Shown: positions 1-7,531 of the stretch, in pieces | How the letters are laid out: every line of letters begins with the position of its first letter | How positions within the stretch are numbered: position 1 is the first letter of the stretch | Assembly: GCA_963710495.1 (NCBI GenBank) | Contig: CAVQAI010000009.1 | Location: forward strand, 372,001-436,000 | Reading direction: 5' to 3' | Source of the DNA: Bog-756 sp963710495 | GTDB taxonomy: Bacteria > Actinomycetota > Acidimicrobiia > Acidimicrobiales > RAAP-2 | DNA: 64,000 bases | Made by a program: the position numbers and the translations under genes | The notes under the pieces: generated by a model | Database searches by the model: none | Told to the model about the DNA's origin: nothing | Seen by the model: only the letters and a program-made list of their open reading frames with translations

Positions 1-198
1 GTACCCCTGCCCGCCCCAGCGCTCGGGGAGGTGGATGCCGAGCCATCCCTGGGCCGCCAGCTCCTTCCACACCGGCTGGAGCTCCTCGCCGTCGGCGTCC
101 AGGAGGGCCCGTGGCACCGTCGGCGGGCAGTGAGTGTCGAGCCAGCGACGGGTGGCCGCCTGCAGGGCCTCGTGCTCTTCGGAGATGGCGAGGGACAT
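1..198 (-). CDS. Acyl-CoA dehydrogenase, N-terminal fragment (cut by window edge)
   Basis: The reverse strand encodes 66 residues starting MSLAISEEHEALQ and running through WKELAAQGWLGIHLPERWGG, the typical N-terminal helical domain of an acyl-CoA dehydrogenase (FAD-dependent alpha,beta-desaturation of an acyl-CoA). The ATG at 198-196 is the natural start, and the reading frame is open to base 1, so the FAD-binding middle domain and the C-terminal domain lie outside the window. The gene sits 81 bp downstream of the CoA ligase on the same strand and may be cotranscribed with it. Substrate unknown. The family call is firm even from this short piece because the W-x5-GW-x5-PE-x-WGG pattern is diagnostic. 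Confidence 0.85.
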   Translation of the reverse strand, partial: MSLAISEEHEALQAATRRWLDTHCPPTVPRALLDADGEELQPVWKELAAQGWLGIHLPERWGGQGY

Positions 199-279
199 GT
201 CGGACCTTTCGACCGGTTCGGAGTGGCCACCATCGTCCCATGACACCGGCCACGCCGCCCCATCCGGCGATCGTCGCGG

Positions 280-1818
280 TCAGGCCTTCGGAGCGTGGGA
301 CTGGCGGAGGAGGCGCTTGAGCACTTTGCCGTTCTGGTCGCGGGGCAGCTCGTCCACGACTTCCCAGACATGGGGCACCTTGTAGCTGGCCAGCTGTCGA
401 CGAACGTGGTCCGCCAGCTCGTCGGCCGGGACGGGACGGCGGAGCTGCATCATGGCCTTCAGGCGCTCGCCGTCACGCTCGTCGGGGATGCCGAACACCG
501 CGCAGTCGACCACTTCGGGATGCTGGTAGAGGACCTCTTCGATCTCACGCGGGGCGATGTTGACGCCACCCCACAGCACCATGTCCGACACGCGGTCGGT
601 GATGGTGAGGTAGTCCTCGTCGTCGAGGTAGCCGATGTCGCCGACGGTGAAGGCGTCGTCTCTCCAGGCGCGGGCGGTGGCCTCGTGGTCGTTCCGGTAC
701 GAGAACCGCGTGCCCCCAGCGGGACGGATGTAGACCAACCCGCTCTCCCCGGTCGGCACCGGCGTCCCGTCCTCGGCCAGGATGCGGATCTCCACCCCGG
801 GCCAGGGCCGACCCACGCTGCCCGGGTGGGCGAGCCACTCCTCCGGCGAGATCTTGGTGGCACCTCCCTCGCTCGCCCCGTAGAGCTCGTGGATCTCCGT
901 CTGGGGGAACGCGGCCATCATCTTCCGCTTGACCACCACGGGGCACGGTGCCGCGGCGTGCACGATCAGCGTGAGACTCGAAAGGTCCATGGCGGCACGC
1001 TCGTCTTCGGGGATCTCGAGGATCCGGATGAAGTGGGCCGGCACCATGAACGACCGGGTTCCCCGGGTACGGGCGACCTCGTCCAGCCAGGCTCGCGCCT
1101 CGAAACGCTCGGTGATGACCGTGGTGGCGCCGATATAGAGCGCGCACAGCGCCCACCCGGAGTGGGAGGCGTGGTAGGACGGCCCGCTCATGACGTAGAC
1201 GTCGTCGTTCGTCCAGCCCCACAGTGCGACCTGTCCCTCGGTGCCCAGGCGGCGCCGCTCCGGGTCGTCCATGGCGCCGTGCATCACCCCCTTGGGTCGG
1301 GCCGTGGTGCCCGAGGTGTAGAACATGAGGCCCGGTCCCGAGCCGCTGTCGGCGCCGGGGAGTGGGTCGGCGTCGGCCAGGGCCGCCTCGTAGTCGCTAC
1401 CCACCAGCACGAGTGGTGGCGATCCCTTCGCCGCCGTCACGGCCGGGGTCAGCTCGGACTCGAAATCGAGATGGCCGACCACCACCGCCACGCCGGCATC
1501 GTCGAAGATGTAGGTCAGTTCGCCCGCCTTGAGGTGCCGATTCACCGGCAGGTAGGGCGCGTCGGCCATGGCCGCGGCGGTGGCCACCTCGAACTGCTCG
1601 GCACCGTTGGGGAGCACGGTCGCCACCGGCCGTCCCGGGCCGGCACCGCATTGGCGGAGGACGGCGGCCAGTCGGCTCGCCCGATCCTGCAGCTCCCCGT
1701 AGGTGAGGACAGCCTTCCCCATCACGATTGCCGGGTGGGCGGGCCGGACCCGGGCGTGCTCGGTGACCCCACGGGGCCCGATTCCGGTCGGCGTCTCCAC
1801 GGTCGAGGAGCTTGGCAT
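280..1818 (-). CDS. AMP-forming acyl-CoA ligase (FadD-like)
   Basis: This 512-residue ANL-superfamily enzyme would activate a carboxylic acid to its CoA thioester via an acyl-adenylate. Visible motifs: ATP-binding loop YTSGTTARPKG at 167-177, YGASEGG at 313-319, the TVGDIGYLDDEDY hinge region near 391-403, and the C-terminal catalytic lysine in NGKVLKR (about residue 498). Length is normal for a fatty or aryl acid CoA ligase. The ATG at 1818-1816 is preceded by TAGCAT 9 nt upstream, which fits a near-leaderless promoter and supports this start. The substrate cannot be deduced; an acyl-CoA dehydrogenase gene follows on the same strand. Confidence 0.9.
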   Translation of the reverse strand: MPSSSTVETPTGIGPRGVTEHARVRPAHPAIVMGKAVLTYGELQDRASRLAAVLRQCGAGPGRPVATVLPNGAEQFEVATAAAMADAPYLPVNRHLKAGELTYIFDDAGVAVVVGHLDFESELTPAVTAAKGSPPLVLVGSDYEAALADADPLPGADSGSGPGLMFYTSGTTARPKGVMHGAMDDPERRRLGTEGQVALWGWTNDDVYVMSGPSYHASHSGWALCALYIGATTVITERFEARAWLDEVARTRGTRSFMVPAHFIRILEIPEDERAAMDLSSLTLIVHAAAPCPVVVKRKMMAAFPQTEIHELYGASEGGATKISPEEWLAHPGSVGRPWPGVEIRILAEDGTPVPTGESGLVYIRPAGGTRFSYRNDHEATARAWRDDAFTVGDIGYLDDEDYLTITDRVSDMVLWGGVNIAPREIEEVLYQHPEVVDCAVFGIPDERDGERLKAMMQLRRPVPADELADHVRRQLASYKVPHVWEVVDELPRDQNGKVLKRLLRQSHAPKA

Positions 1819-1827
1819 CGACCGGCG

Positions 1828-1833
1828 ATGCTA
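1828..1833 (-). promoter_or_regulatory. Putative -10 box (TAGCAT) of the CoA ligase
   Basis: TAGCAT on the reverse strand lies 9 nt upstream of the ligase ATG. It matches the TANNNT pattern seen before several other genes here. No clear -35 hexamer was picked out. Confidence 0.35.
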
Positions 1834-1884
1834 GACACCCCGCGCCACGTCCGTCGCCCGGGCGGGCGATCGGCCCCGCTCCTC

Positions 1885-1890
1885 TAAGAT
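1885..1890 (+). promoter_or_regulatory. Putative -10 box (TAAGAT) of the amine oxidase gene
   Basis: TAAGAT lies upstream of the amine oxidase. Transcription would start near 1897, leaving either a 13-nt leader to the ATG at 1910 or about 97 nt to the GTG at 1994. It is divergent from the ligase promoter. Confidence 0.4.
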
Positions 1891-1993
1891 CGGCCGACAC
1901 CGACCGGCGATGCCGGGTGGGCGGACTGGAGAGGACGGGATCCGATGCTGGCAGCCCTCGACGACCGACAGGCCGACGACCTCGAGCCCCACC

Positions 1994-3922
1994 GTGACTG
2001 AGGCGACCCTCGATCAGACCGGCGACGCGGCCGACGCTGTCACCCACCCGCTCGAGGCCCTCACCGCAGCCGAGATCCGCGCCGCGGTGGCAGCCGTGCG
2101 GGCCGACGACCGGCTCGGCCAGCATGCCCGCTTCGCCAGCATCACGCTCGATCCTCCGGACAAGGACGTGCTGGCGACCTACCGCCCGGGCGATCCCGTC
2201 GATCGCCGGGTGCGCCTGATCATCGTGCCCGGCCAGGACTCGACGGTGATCGAGTCCGTGGTCGATGTGCGGTCGGGGGCGGTGCTCGTCTGGCACGAGC
2301 GCCCTGACGTGCGCCCAGCGCTGCTGTTCGAGGACGCCGTGCGATCCATCGTTGCCCTCCGGGCCAATCGCGACTGGCAGGAGGCCATGCGACGCCGGGA
2401 CATCACCGACTTCGACAAGGTCCAGATCGACCCGTGGCCCACCGGCAACTTCGGGCGGCCCATCGAGGACAACCGGCGCATCACCCGATGCCTCTCCTAC
2501 TGGCGCGAGGACCCGACCGACAACGGGTACGCCCGACCGCTGGAAGGGGTCATCGCCACGGTCGACGGGGCCCGTGGCGAGGTCCTCGAGGTGGTCGACT
2601 ACGGGGTGGTCCCCCTGCCGGAGGAAAAGGGGAGCTACTACCCGGAGGACCATCAGCCGGTGCGCCAAGGCCTGCGCCCGCTCGAGATCGTGCAGCCCGA
2701 AGGGCCGAGCTTCACCGTCGAGTCCAACTTCATCCGTTGGCAGAGCTGGTCCATGCGGGTGTCGATGGATCCCAACGACGGGCTCGTCCTGCATACGGTC
2801 GGCTACGACCACGAGGGTCGGCACCGGACGGTCCTCAACCGGGCGTCGATCACCGAGATGGTCGTCCCCTACGGCGACCCCGGACCGGCCCACGGTTGGA
2901 AGAACGCTTTCGACGCCGGGGAGTGGGGCCTCGGCCGCATGGTCAACTCGCTCCGCCTGGGCTGCGACTGCCTGGGTGTCATCAGCTACCTCGATGCCAC
3001 CTTTGCCACCGAGCGGGGCGAGCCCTATGTGGTCGAGAACGCCATCTGCATCCACGAAGAGGATTACGGCATCCTCTGGAAGCACCAGGACATGATGGTC
3101 GGGCGGACCGAGGTGCGGCGGTCGCGCCGGTTGGTCGTCTCCTTCATCGCCACGGTGGGCAACTACGAATACGGCTTCTACTGGTACTTCTACCTCGACG
3201 GCACGATCCAGCACGAGGTCAAGCTCACCGGCATCCTCTCCACCCAGGCCGTCGCCCCCGGAGAGCGCTCACGCTTCGCCCCCCCGATCGCGCCCGGGCT
3301 GGCCGCGCCAGTCCACCAACACCTCTTCTGCGCCCGGCTCGATCTCGAGGTGGACGGACCGGTCAACGAAGTCTTCGAGGTGGCGACCGAACCGCTACCC
3401 GTCGGACCCGACAACCCGTGGTCGAACGGGTTCGTGCCGGTGGCCCGGCGGCTCGATTCCGAATTGGAGGCCCGGCGCACGGTGGACCCGGCGTCCAGCC
3501 GCCACTGGCGCTTCGTCAATCCCGAGGTCCGCAACCGGCTGGGTGAGCCCGTGGCCTACAAGCTCCTCCCCGGCTCGACGCCGACCATGTTGGCCCGCCC
3601 CGAGTCGAGCGTCGGGCGGCGGGCCGGGTTCGCCCGCTACAACCTCTGGGTCACGCCCTTCGACCCGGGACAACGGCGAGGTGCGGGCGACTACCCCAAC
3701 CAGCACCCGGGTGGGGACGGGTTGCCGGCATGGACGGCGGCCGATCGCTCGTTGGTCGACACCGCCATCGTGGCATGGCACACGTTCGGGGTCACCCACA
3801 TCCCCCGCCCGGAGGACTGGCCGGTCATGCCGGTCGAGTACTGCGGGTTCCATTTGATCCCGGTGGGCTTCTTCGGCGGCAACCCGGCGCTCGACGTCCC
3901 ACCGCCGCCGGCCTGCCACTGA
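1994..3922 (+). CDS. Copper-containing primary amine oxidase
   Basis: A 642-residue copper/TPQ amine oxidase that oxidises primary amines to aldehydes with release of ammonia and hydrogen peroxide. Family landmarks are present: catalytic-base Asp307 in NAFDAGEW, the TPQ-forming tyrosine Tyr391 in GNYEYGFYWY, copper ligands His441 and His443 in VHQHLF, and His602 in VTHIPRPEDWP. The C-terminal GFHLIPVGFFGGNPALDVP matches Arthrobacter-type enzymes. I chose the GTG at 1994 because the protein then has family length; an in-frame ATG at 1910 would add 28 low-complexity residues just after a -10-like box and cannot be excluded. The 3' end is tandemly repeated. Confidence 0.93.
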   Translation: MTEATLDQTGDAADAVTHPLEALTAAEIRAAVAAVRADDRLGQHARFASITLDPPDKDVLATYRPGDPVDRRVRLIIVPGQDSTVIESVVDVRSGAVLVWHERPDVRPALLFEDAVRSIVALRANRDWQEAMRRRDITDFDKVQIDPWPTGNFGRPIEDNRRITRCLSYWREDPTDNGYARPLEGVIATVDGARGEVLEVVDYGVVPLPEEKGSYYPEDHQPVRQGLRPLEIVQPEGPSFTVESNFIRWQSWSMRVSMDPNDGLVLHTVGYDHEGRHRTVLNRASITEMVVPYGDPGPAHGWKNAFDAGEWGLGRMVNSLRLGCDCLGVISYLDATFATERGEPYVVENAICIHEEDYGILWKHQDMMVGRTEVRRSRRLVVSFIATVGNYEYGFYWYFYLDGTIQHEVKLTGILSTQAVAPGERSRFAPPIAPGLAAPVHQHLFCARLDLEVDGPVNEVFEVATEPLPVGPDNPWSNGFVPVARRLDSELEARRTVDPASSRHWRFVNPEVRNRLGEPVAYKLLPGSTPTMLARPESSVGRRAGFARYNLWVTPFDPGQRRGAGDYPNQHPGGDGLPAWTAADRSLVDTAIVAWHTFGVTHIPRPEDWPVMPVEYCGFHLIPVGFFGGNPALDVPPPPACH

Positions 3923-3981
3923 GCCCACCAACGCCGGTCTGCCACTGAGCCCACCAACGCCGGTGTGCCACTGAGCCCACC
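3913..3981 (+). repeat. 26-bp tandem repeat duplicating the amine oxidase 3' end
   Basis: A 26-bp unit beginning CTGCCACTGAGCCCACC occurs twice in full (3913-3938, 3939-3964) and once in part (3965-3981). The first copy contains the last codons (Cys-His) and the TGA stop of the amine oxidase, so the stop context recurs at 3946 and 3972. The period is not a multiple of three, so the extra stops are out of frame. Confidence 0.9.
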
Positions 3982-4019
3982 GGTGGCGCCCAAGGACCCC
4001 GGGCTCACGCTGTGTCCTG

Positions 4020-4079
4020 TCAGGCCGTGTTCCGTCAGGCCGTGTTCGGTCAGGCCGTGTTCGGTCAGGCCGTGTTCAC
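4020..4079 (-). repeat. 15-bp tandem repeat with four in-frame stop codons
   Basis: Four copies of a 15-bp unit (reverse strand TGACCGAACACGGCC, with minor variation) start at 4020, 4035, 4050 and 4065. The copy at 4065-4079 holds the final codons (Asn-Thr-Ala) and the TGA of the acyl-CoA dehydrogenase. Because the period is five codons, read-through would meet the same stop again three times in the same frame. Confidence 0.92.
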
Positions 4080-5159
4080 CAGCATGCCGGCCAGCCGCTT
4101 GCGGTGGCTGGCGTGGCCGCCGAGCCAGACGTCGTTCTGCTTGGCCCGCTTGAACAGGAAGTGGGCATCGTTGGCCCAGGTGAACCCCACCCCCCCGTGG
4201 AGCTGGATGTCCTCGCCGGTGACCTTGACCGCCGCCTCACTGGTGTAGCCGGCGGCCATGGCCGCGGCGCGCTCACGGCGCGGGTCGTCGGCATCGGAGG
4301 CCCAGGCGGCGAACTGGACGGCCACCCGGGCCATCTCCACCAGGTGGAACATGTCGACGATCTTGTGCTTGGCCACCTGGAAGGAGGCGACCGGGCGACC
4401 GAACACCACCCGTTCCTTGGTGTAGTCGATGGCCAGCTCGAGAGCCCGGTCGGCGGTACCGAGCGTCTCGGAGGCCAGGGCCACGGCCGTGTCGTCCAGG
4501 ATCCGCCGCCACACCGCCGACTGGTTGCCCGGCGGGCCGATGGGCCGGCCGGACCGCTCGTCGAATTGGATGCGGGCCACCTTGCGGGTCGGGTCGAGGG
4601 CCGGGACGGGAGTGCCGCCCGGCTCCTCCACCAGGAAGGCCCGCCGGCCCTCCTCGGTGCCGGCCACCACGATGGCCCAGTCCGCGTTGTGGCCGTCGAG
4701 CACCAGGGGCTTCACCCCGTCGAGCACCCAGCCGGCGCCTCGACGCCGGGCGCGGGTGTGCACCGAGCGCAACGGGTCGCCATGGCCGAACTCGTGGAGG
4801 GCAACGGTGCCCCGGGCCTGGCCCGAGGCCAGGTCGGCGAGCAATTCGTCAGCGCCGAGGGCCCGGGCGGCCAGAGTGGCGAAGACCGCCGAGGAGAAGA
4901 AGGGGCCCGGCAGCGGCACGCGCCCGGTCTCGGTCAGGACGATGCACAGATCGGCCAGGTCGCCGCCGGCCCCGCCCTCGGCCTCGGGGATGACCAACCC
5001 GGTCCAACCCAGGTCGACCAGTGTCGCCCAGAGGCGGTCGTCGTGACCGACCGGGTCGTCGGCCAGGCGGCGCACCAGCTCGCCACCGGTCTCGCGGTCC
5101 ATGGCCTGCCGGGCCACGTCGCGCAGGGCCTCCTGCTCGGCGTCGTAGGTGAAGTCCAT
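4065..5159 (-). CDS. Acyl-CoA dehydrogenase, short subunit type
   Basis: A 364-residue acyl-CoA dehydrogenase starting MDFTYDAEQEALRDVARQAM. The C-terminal region has LHGGVGFTWANDAHFLFKRAK but lacks the Y-E-G-T stretch that carries the catalytic glutamate in medium-chain enzymes, reading DVWLGGHASHRKR instead. In mycobacteria, short proteins of this type pair with a longer FadE as an alpha2beta2 enzyme on steroid side chains or other branched acyl-CoAs; the 402-residue dehydrogenase at 6312 is a candidate partner (inference). The ATG at 5159-5157 has a GGAGAACGC ribosome-binding site. The longer frame upstream is non-coding. The last codons and stop lie inside a 15-bp tandem repeat. Confidence 0.9.
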   Translation of the reverse strand: MDFTYDAEQEALRDVARQAMDRETGGELVRRLADDPVGHDDRLWATLVDLGWTGLVIPEAEGGAGGDLADLCIVLTETGRVPLPGPFFSSAVFATLAARALGADELLADLASGQARGTVALHEFGHGDPLRSVHTRARRRGAGWVLDGVKPLVLDGHNADWAIVVAGTEEGRRAFLVEEPGGTPVPALDPTRKVARIQFDERSGRPIGPPGNQSAVWRRILDDTAVALASETLGTADRALELAIDYTKERVVFGRPVASFQVAKHKIVDMFHLVEMARVAVQFAAWASDADDPRRERAAAMAAGYTSEAAVKVTGEDIQLHGGVGFTWANDAHFLFKRAKQNDVWLGGHASHRKRLAGMLVNTA

Positions 5160-5318
5160 GCGTTCTCCGGTTTCGCCTTCCCTGATCGGCCCGTTCGGTT
5201 GACGGCCGGCACCGACGGCGGTCGTGGACGGCCCTGACAGGGCCGTCAGTGTAGACCGGGCGCACGTCGCCGGGTCGTTGCCGCCATCTGGTTGACCGGC
5301 ACCCCGGCGCCGCGCTCC

Positions 5319-5324
5319 TACACT
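5319..5324 (+). promoter_or_regulatory. Putative -10 box (TACACT) of the EamA-type transporter
   Basis: TACACT lies 12 nt before the ATG at 5337. The earlier in-frame ATG at 5292 would lie upstream of this promoter, which argues for the 5337 start. Confidence 0.45.
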
Positions 5325-5336
5325 GGCCTGACCGCC

Positions 5337-6281
5337 ATGGTCTTGTTTCTCGCTCTCGCCGCCGCCCTGTCCAACGCCCTGGTGAGCGTGCTCCAACGGA
5401 TGGGCGTGGAGGACGCCAGGGAGGAGGACTCGATGAGGCTGAGCCTGCTGACCCATGCGCTCCGGCGCGGCGTATGGCTGGCCGGGTTCCTGTTCATTCT
5501 GGCCGCCTTCCTCTTCCAGGCCCTGGCCCTCCATTTCGGCGACCTCTCCGAGGTGCAACCCATCCTCGTCACCGAGCTCCTGTTCCTGGTCTTCATCCTG
5601 TCGACCTGGTTCGACTACCGGGTCGGGCCCCGAGAGTGGCTGGGCGTGCTCATGGCCTCGGCCGGCCTGTCCGGCTTCCTCGCCTTCTCGTCGCCGACCG
5701 GCGGCAACGGCGTCCCCGGCACCCTCGGCTGGGTGGTGGTCGGCGGGGCGTGCGTCGCCGGGATGGCCGTCGCCGTGGTGCTCGCCCGCCGCGGGCCCCG
5801 TTGGTGGCGGGCAGCCATGTTCGGGGCGGCCGCGGCCATCGGGTTCGCCTTCACCGCTTCACTGACCAAGGTGGTGTCCCACTTCGCCGCGGGAAGCTGG
5901 CTGAGCATCTTCTCGCACTGGCAGACCTATGCCCTCGCCCTGTTCGGGGCGTTCTCCCTCTTTCTCACCCAGAACGCCTTCCACGCCGGGCCCATCGGCG
6001 CCTCGCAGGCGTCCATCGTGCTGGTCGACCCGCTCGTCAGCATCGCCATCGGGATCTCGCTGTTCGGAGACAACCTGCAGACCAACGGGATCCGGGGACC
6101 CCTCGAGGCGCTCTCGCTCCTGCTGCTCATCGTCGGTGGAGCGGTGCTCTCACATTCGTCGGCCGTCGCCATGCTCAAAGGGGACGGCGGCGCCTCCGGC
6201 GACCTGCTCACCCCCCGCCTGTCGAGACGCCGTGCACCGACCACGCAACCCGACGCCCTGCCTCCCGGCCTCACCTCTTGA
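5337..6281 (+). CDS. EamA/DMT-superfamily membrane transporter
   Basis: A 314-residue integral membrane protein with about nine or ten hydrophobic segments, starting MVLFLALAAALSNALVSVLQ. The pattern of two five-helix halves and motifs such as EVQPILVTELLFLVF and GASQASIVLVDPLVSI matches the drug/metabolite transporter superfamily. The transported compound is unknown. The start is set by a TACACT box 12 nt upstream; the open frame extends 15 codons further but without support. It lies divergent from the short acyl-CoA dehydrogenase and 30 bp before the next forward operon, which has its own promoter. The last roughly 30 residues are hydrophilic and look disordered. Confidence 0.82.
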   Translation: MVLFLALAAALSNALVSVLQRMGVEDAREEDSMRLSLLTHALRRGVWLAGFLFILAAFLFQALALHFGDLSEVQPILVTELLFLVFILSTWFDYRVGPREWLGVLMASAGLSGFLAFSSPTGGNGVPGTLGWVVVGGACVAGMAVAVVLARRGPRWWRAAMFGAAAAIGFAFTASLTKVVSHFAAGSWLSIFSHWQTYALALFGAFSLFLTQNAFHAGPIGASQASIVLVDPLVSIAIGISLFGDNLQTNGIRGPLEALSLLLLIVGGAVLSHSSAVAMLKGDGGASGDLLTPRLSRRRAPTTQPDALPPGLTS

Positions 6282-6298
6282 GCCCGGAGCGGGTTGGC

Positions 6299-6304
6299 TA
6301 CACT
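6299..6304 (+). promoter_or_regulatory. Putative leaderless promoter -10 box (TACACT)
   Basis: TACACT is followed by 7 nt and then the GTG at 6312, so the transcript would begin at or next to the start codon. The same TACACT plus 7-nt arrangement recurs before the hydratase at 58039. Confidence 0.55.
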
Positions 6305-6311
6305 GCGGCCC

Positions 6312-7520
6312 GTGGACTTCTCCCTCACCGCTGAAGACGAGACGTTCGGCCTCGAGTTGCGCGGTTGGCTCGACGAACACCTCGAGAAGTTCCTGTTGGA
6401 GACCGAGGACGAGGAGCAGCGGGCCGCCGGTGTCCCGTCGCAGGAACGGCGCAAGGCATGGCAACGCCACCTCAACGAGGGCGGTTGGGCCGCCGTGCAC
6501 TGGCCCACCGAATGGGGTGGTCGGGAGACGACCCCGGTCCAACGCCTCCTGTACTCCGAGATCATGGCGGAGTACCGGACGCCCGGGGTGTACAACGCCA
6601 ACGGCATCTGGCAGATCGGGCCCATGCTCATCCAGTGGGGCACCGAGGAGCAGAAGAAGCGCTGGCTGCCTTCGATCATCAACGCCGACGACCACTGGTG
6701 CCAGGGCTTCTCGGAGCCGGATGCCGGCAACGACTTGGCCAACCTGCGCACCATGGCCATCCTGGAAGGCGACCACTACGTGGTCAACGGCCAGAAGATC
6801 TGGATCTCCACCGCCCACTTGGCCAAGTGGGGGCTGTTCCTCTTCCGGACCGACCCGACCGCCATCGAGCGCGGGGCCAAGCACGAGGGCATCACCGCCT
6901 TCATCGTGGACCTCGAGTCCGCCGGCGTCGAGACGCGACCGATCCGGGACATGTCCGGCGATGAGATGTTCAACGAGGTCTACTTCCACGACGTCCAGGT
7001 GCCGGTGGAGGACCGCCTCGGCGGTGAGGGCGAGGGCTGGATGGTGGCCATGGGCACGCTCGGCCACGAACGGGTCGGCATCGCCGGTCAGATCACCGGC
7101 CTGGCGGCCGACCTGCGGGCCATGATCGAGACGGCCCGCGCCGTCAATCCGGACTCGCTCGAGGACCCGGGCATCGCCGACCGCCTGGCCCGGGCCTGGA
7201 CGGAGATCGAGCTGACGCGGCTCCTCGTCTACCGGGCCCTCAGCAAGGTCATCCGCGGCGAGAAGAACTGGCCCGAAGTGCCCTTCTCCAAACTCCAATA
7301 CTCGATGCTGGCCCAGACGCTGGCCGAGCTGGCTGTCGACCTCCTCGGCCCGGCCGGGCTGCTGGCCCGGGGCGGACCCGACGCCGTCGATCGGGGCAAA
7401 TGGACCCGGCTCTACTCCTTCCAGCGGTACACCACGATCGGCGGCGGCTCGACCGAGGTCCAGAAGAACATCATCGCTGACCGGGCCATCAAGCTCCCCG
7501 GCCAGGCCCGCCTCTCCTGA
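6312..7520 (+). CDS. Acyl-CoA dehydrogenase
   Basis: A 402-residue acyl-CoA dehydrogenase beginning MDFSLTAEDETFGLELRGWL. The FAD-domain signature CQGFSEPDAGNDLANLRT and the C-terminal RYTTIGGGSTEVQKNIIADR are clear. The position usually holding the YEGT catalytic glutamate reads GGGSTEVQ, as in the FadE26/FadE28 group that acts with a short partner; the 364-residue dehydrogenase at 4065-5159 could be that partner. The GTG start is chosen because a TACACT box sits 7 nt upstream; the TTG at 6294 would precede that box. First gene of a forward set continuing to 12207. Substrate unknown, a bulky or branched acyl-CoA being likely by family. Confidence 0.9.
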   Translation: MDFSLTAEDETFGLELRGWLDEHLEKFLLETEDEEQRAAGVPSQERRKAWQRHLNEGGWAAVHWPTEWGGRETTPVQRLLYSEIMAEYRTPGVYNANGIWQIGPMLIQWGTEEQKKRWLPSIINADDHWCQGFSEPDAGNDLANLRTMAILEGDHYVVNGQKIWISTAHLAKWGLFLFRTDPTAIERGAKHEGITAFIVDLESAGVETRPIRDMSGDEMFNEVYFHDVQVPVEDRLGGEGEGWMVAMGTLGHERVGIAGQITGLAADLRAMIETARAVNPDSLEDPGIADRLARAWTEIELTRLLVYRALSKVIRGEKNWPEVPFSKLQYSMLAQTLAELAVDLLGPAGLLARGGPDAVDRGKWTRLYSFQRYTTIGGGSTEVQKNIIADRAIKLPGQARLS

Positions 7521-7531
7521 CGGTCGGATCC

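Noticed and set aside
295..1887. 530-codon forward frame opposite the CoA ligase
   Set aside because: Protein is compositionally random (Gly/His/Arg/Asp-rich) and mirrors the codons of the ligase; antisense frames of this kind occur opposite nearly every gene here.
1910..1993. Upstream ATG start for the amine oxidase
   Set aside because: Would add 28 low-complexity residues not expected in the family; kept only as an alternative because it lies shortly after a -10-like box.
5160..5558. N-terminal 133-residue extension of the short acyl-CoA dehydrogenase
   Set aside because: It is antisense to the EamA-type transporter, is Gln/Gly-rich, and the ATG at 5159 has a ribosome-binding site and the standard family N-terminus.
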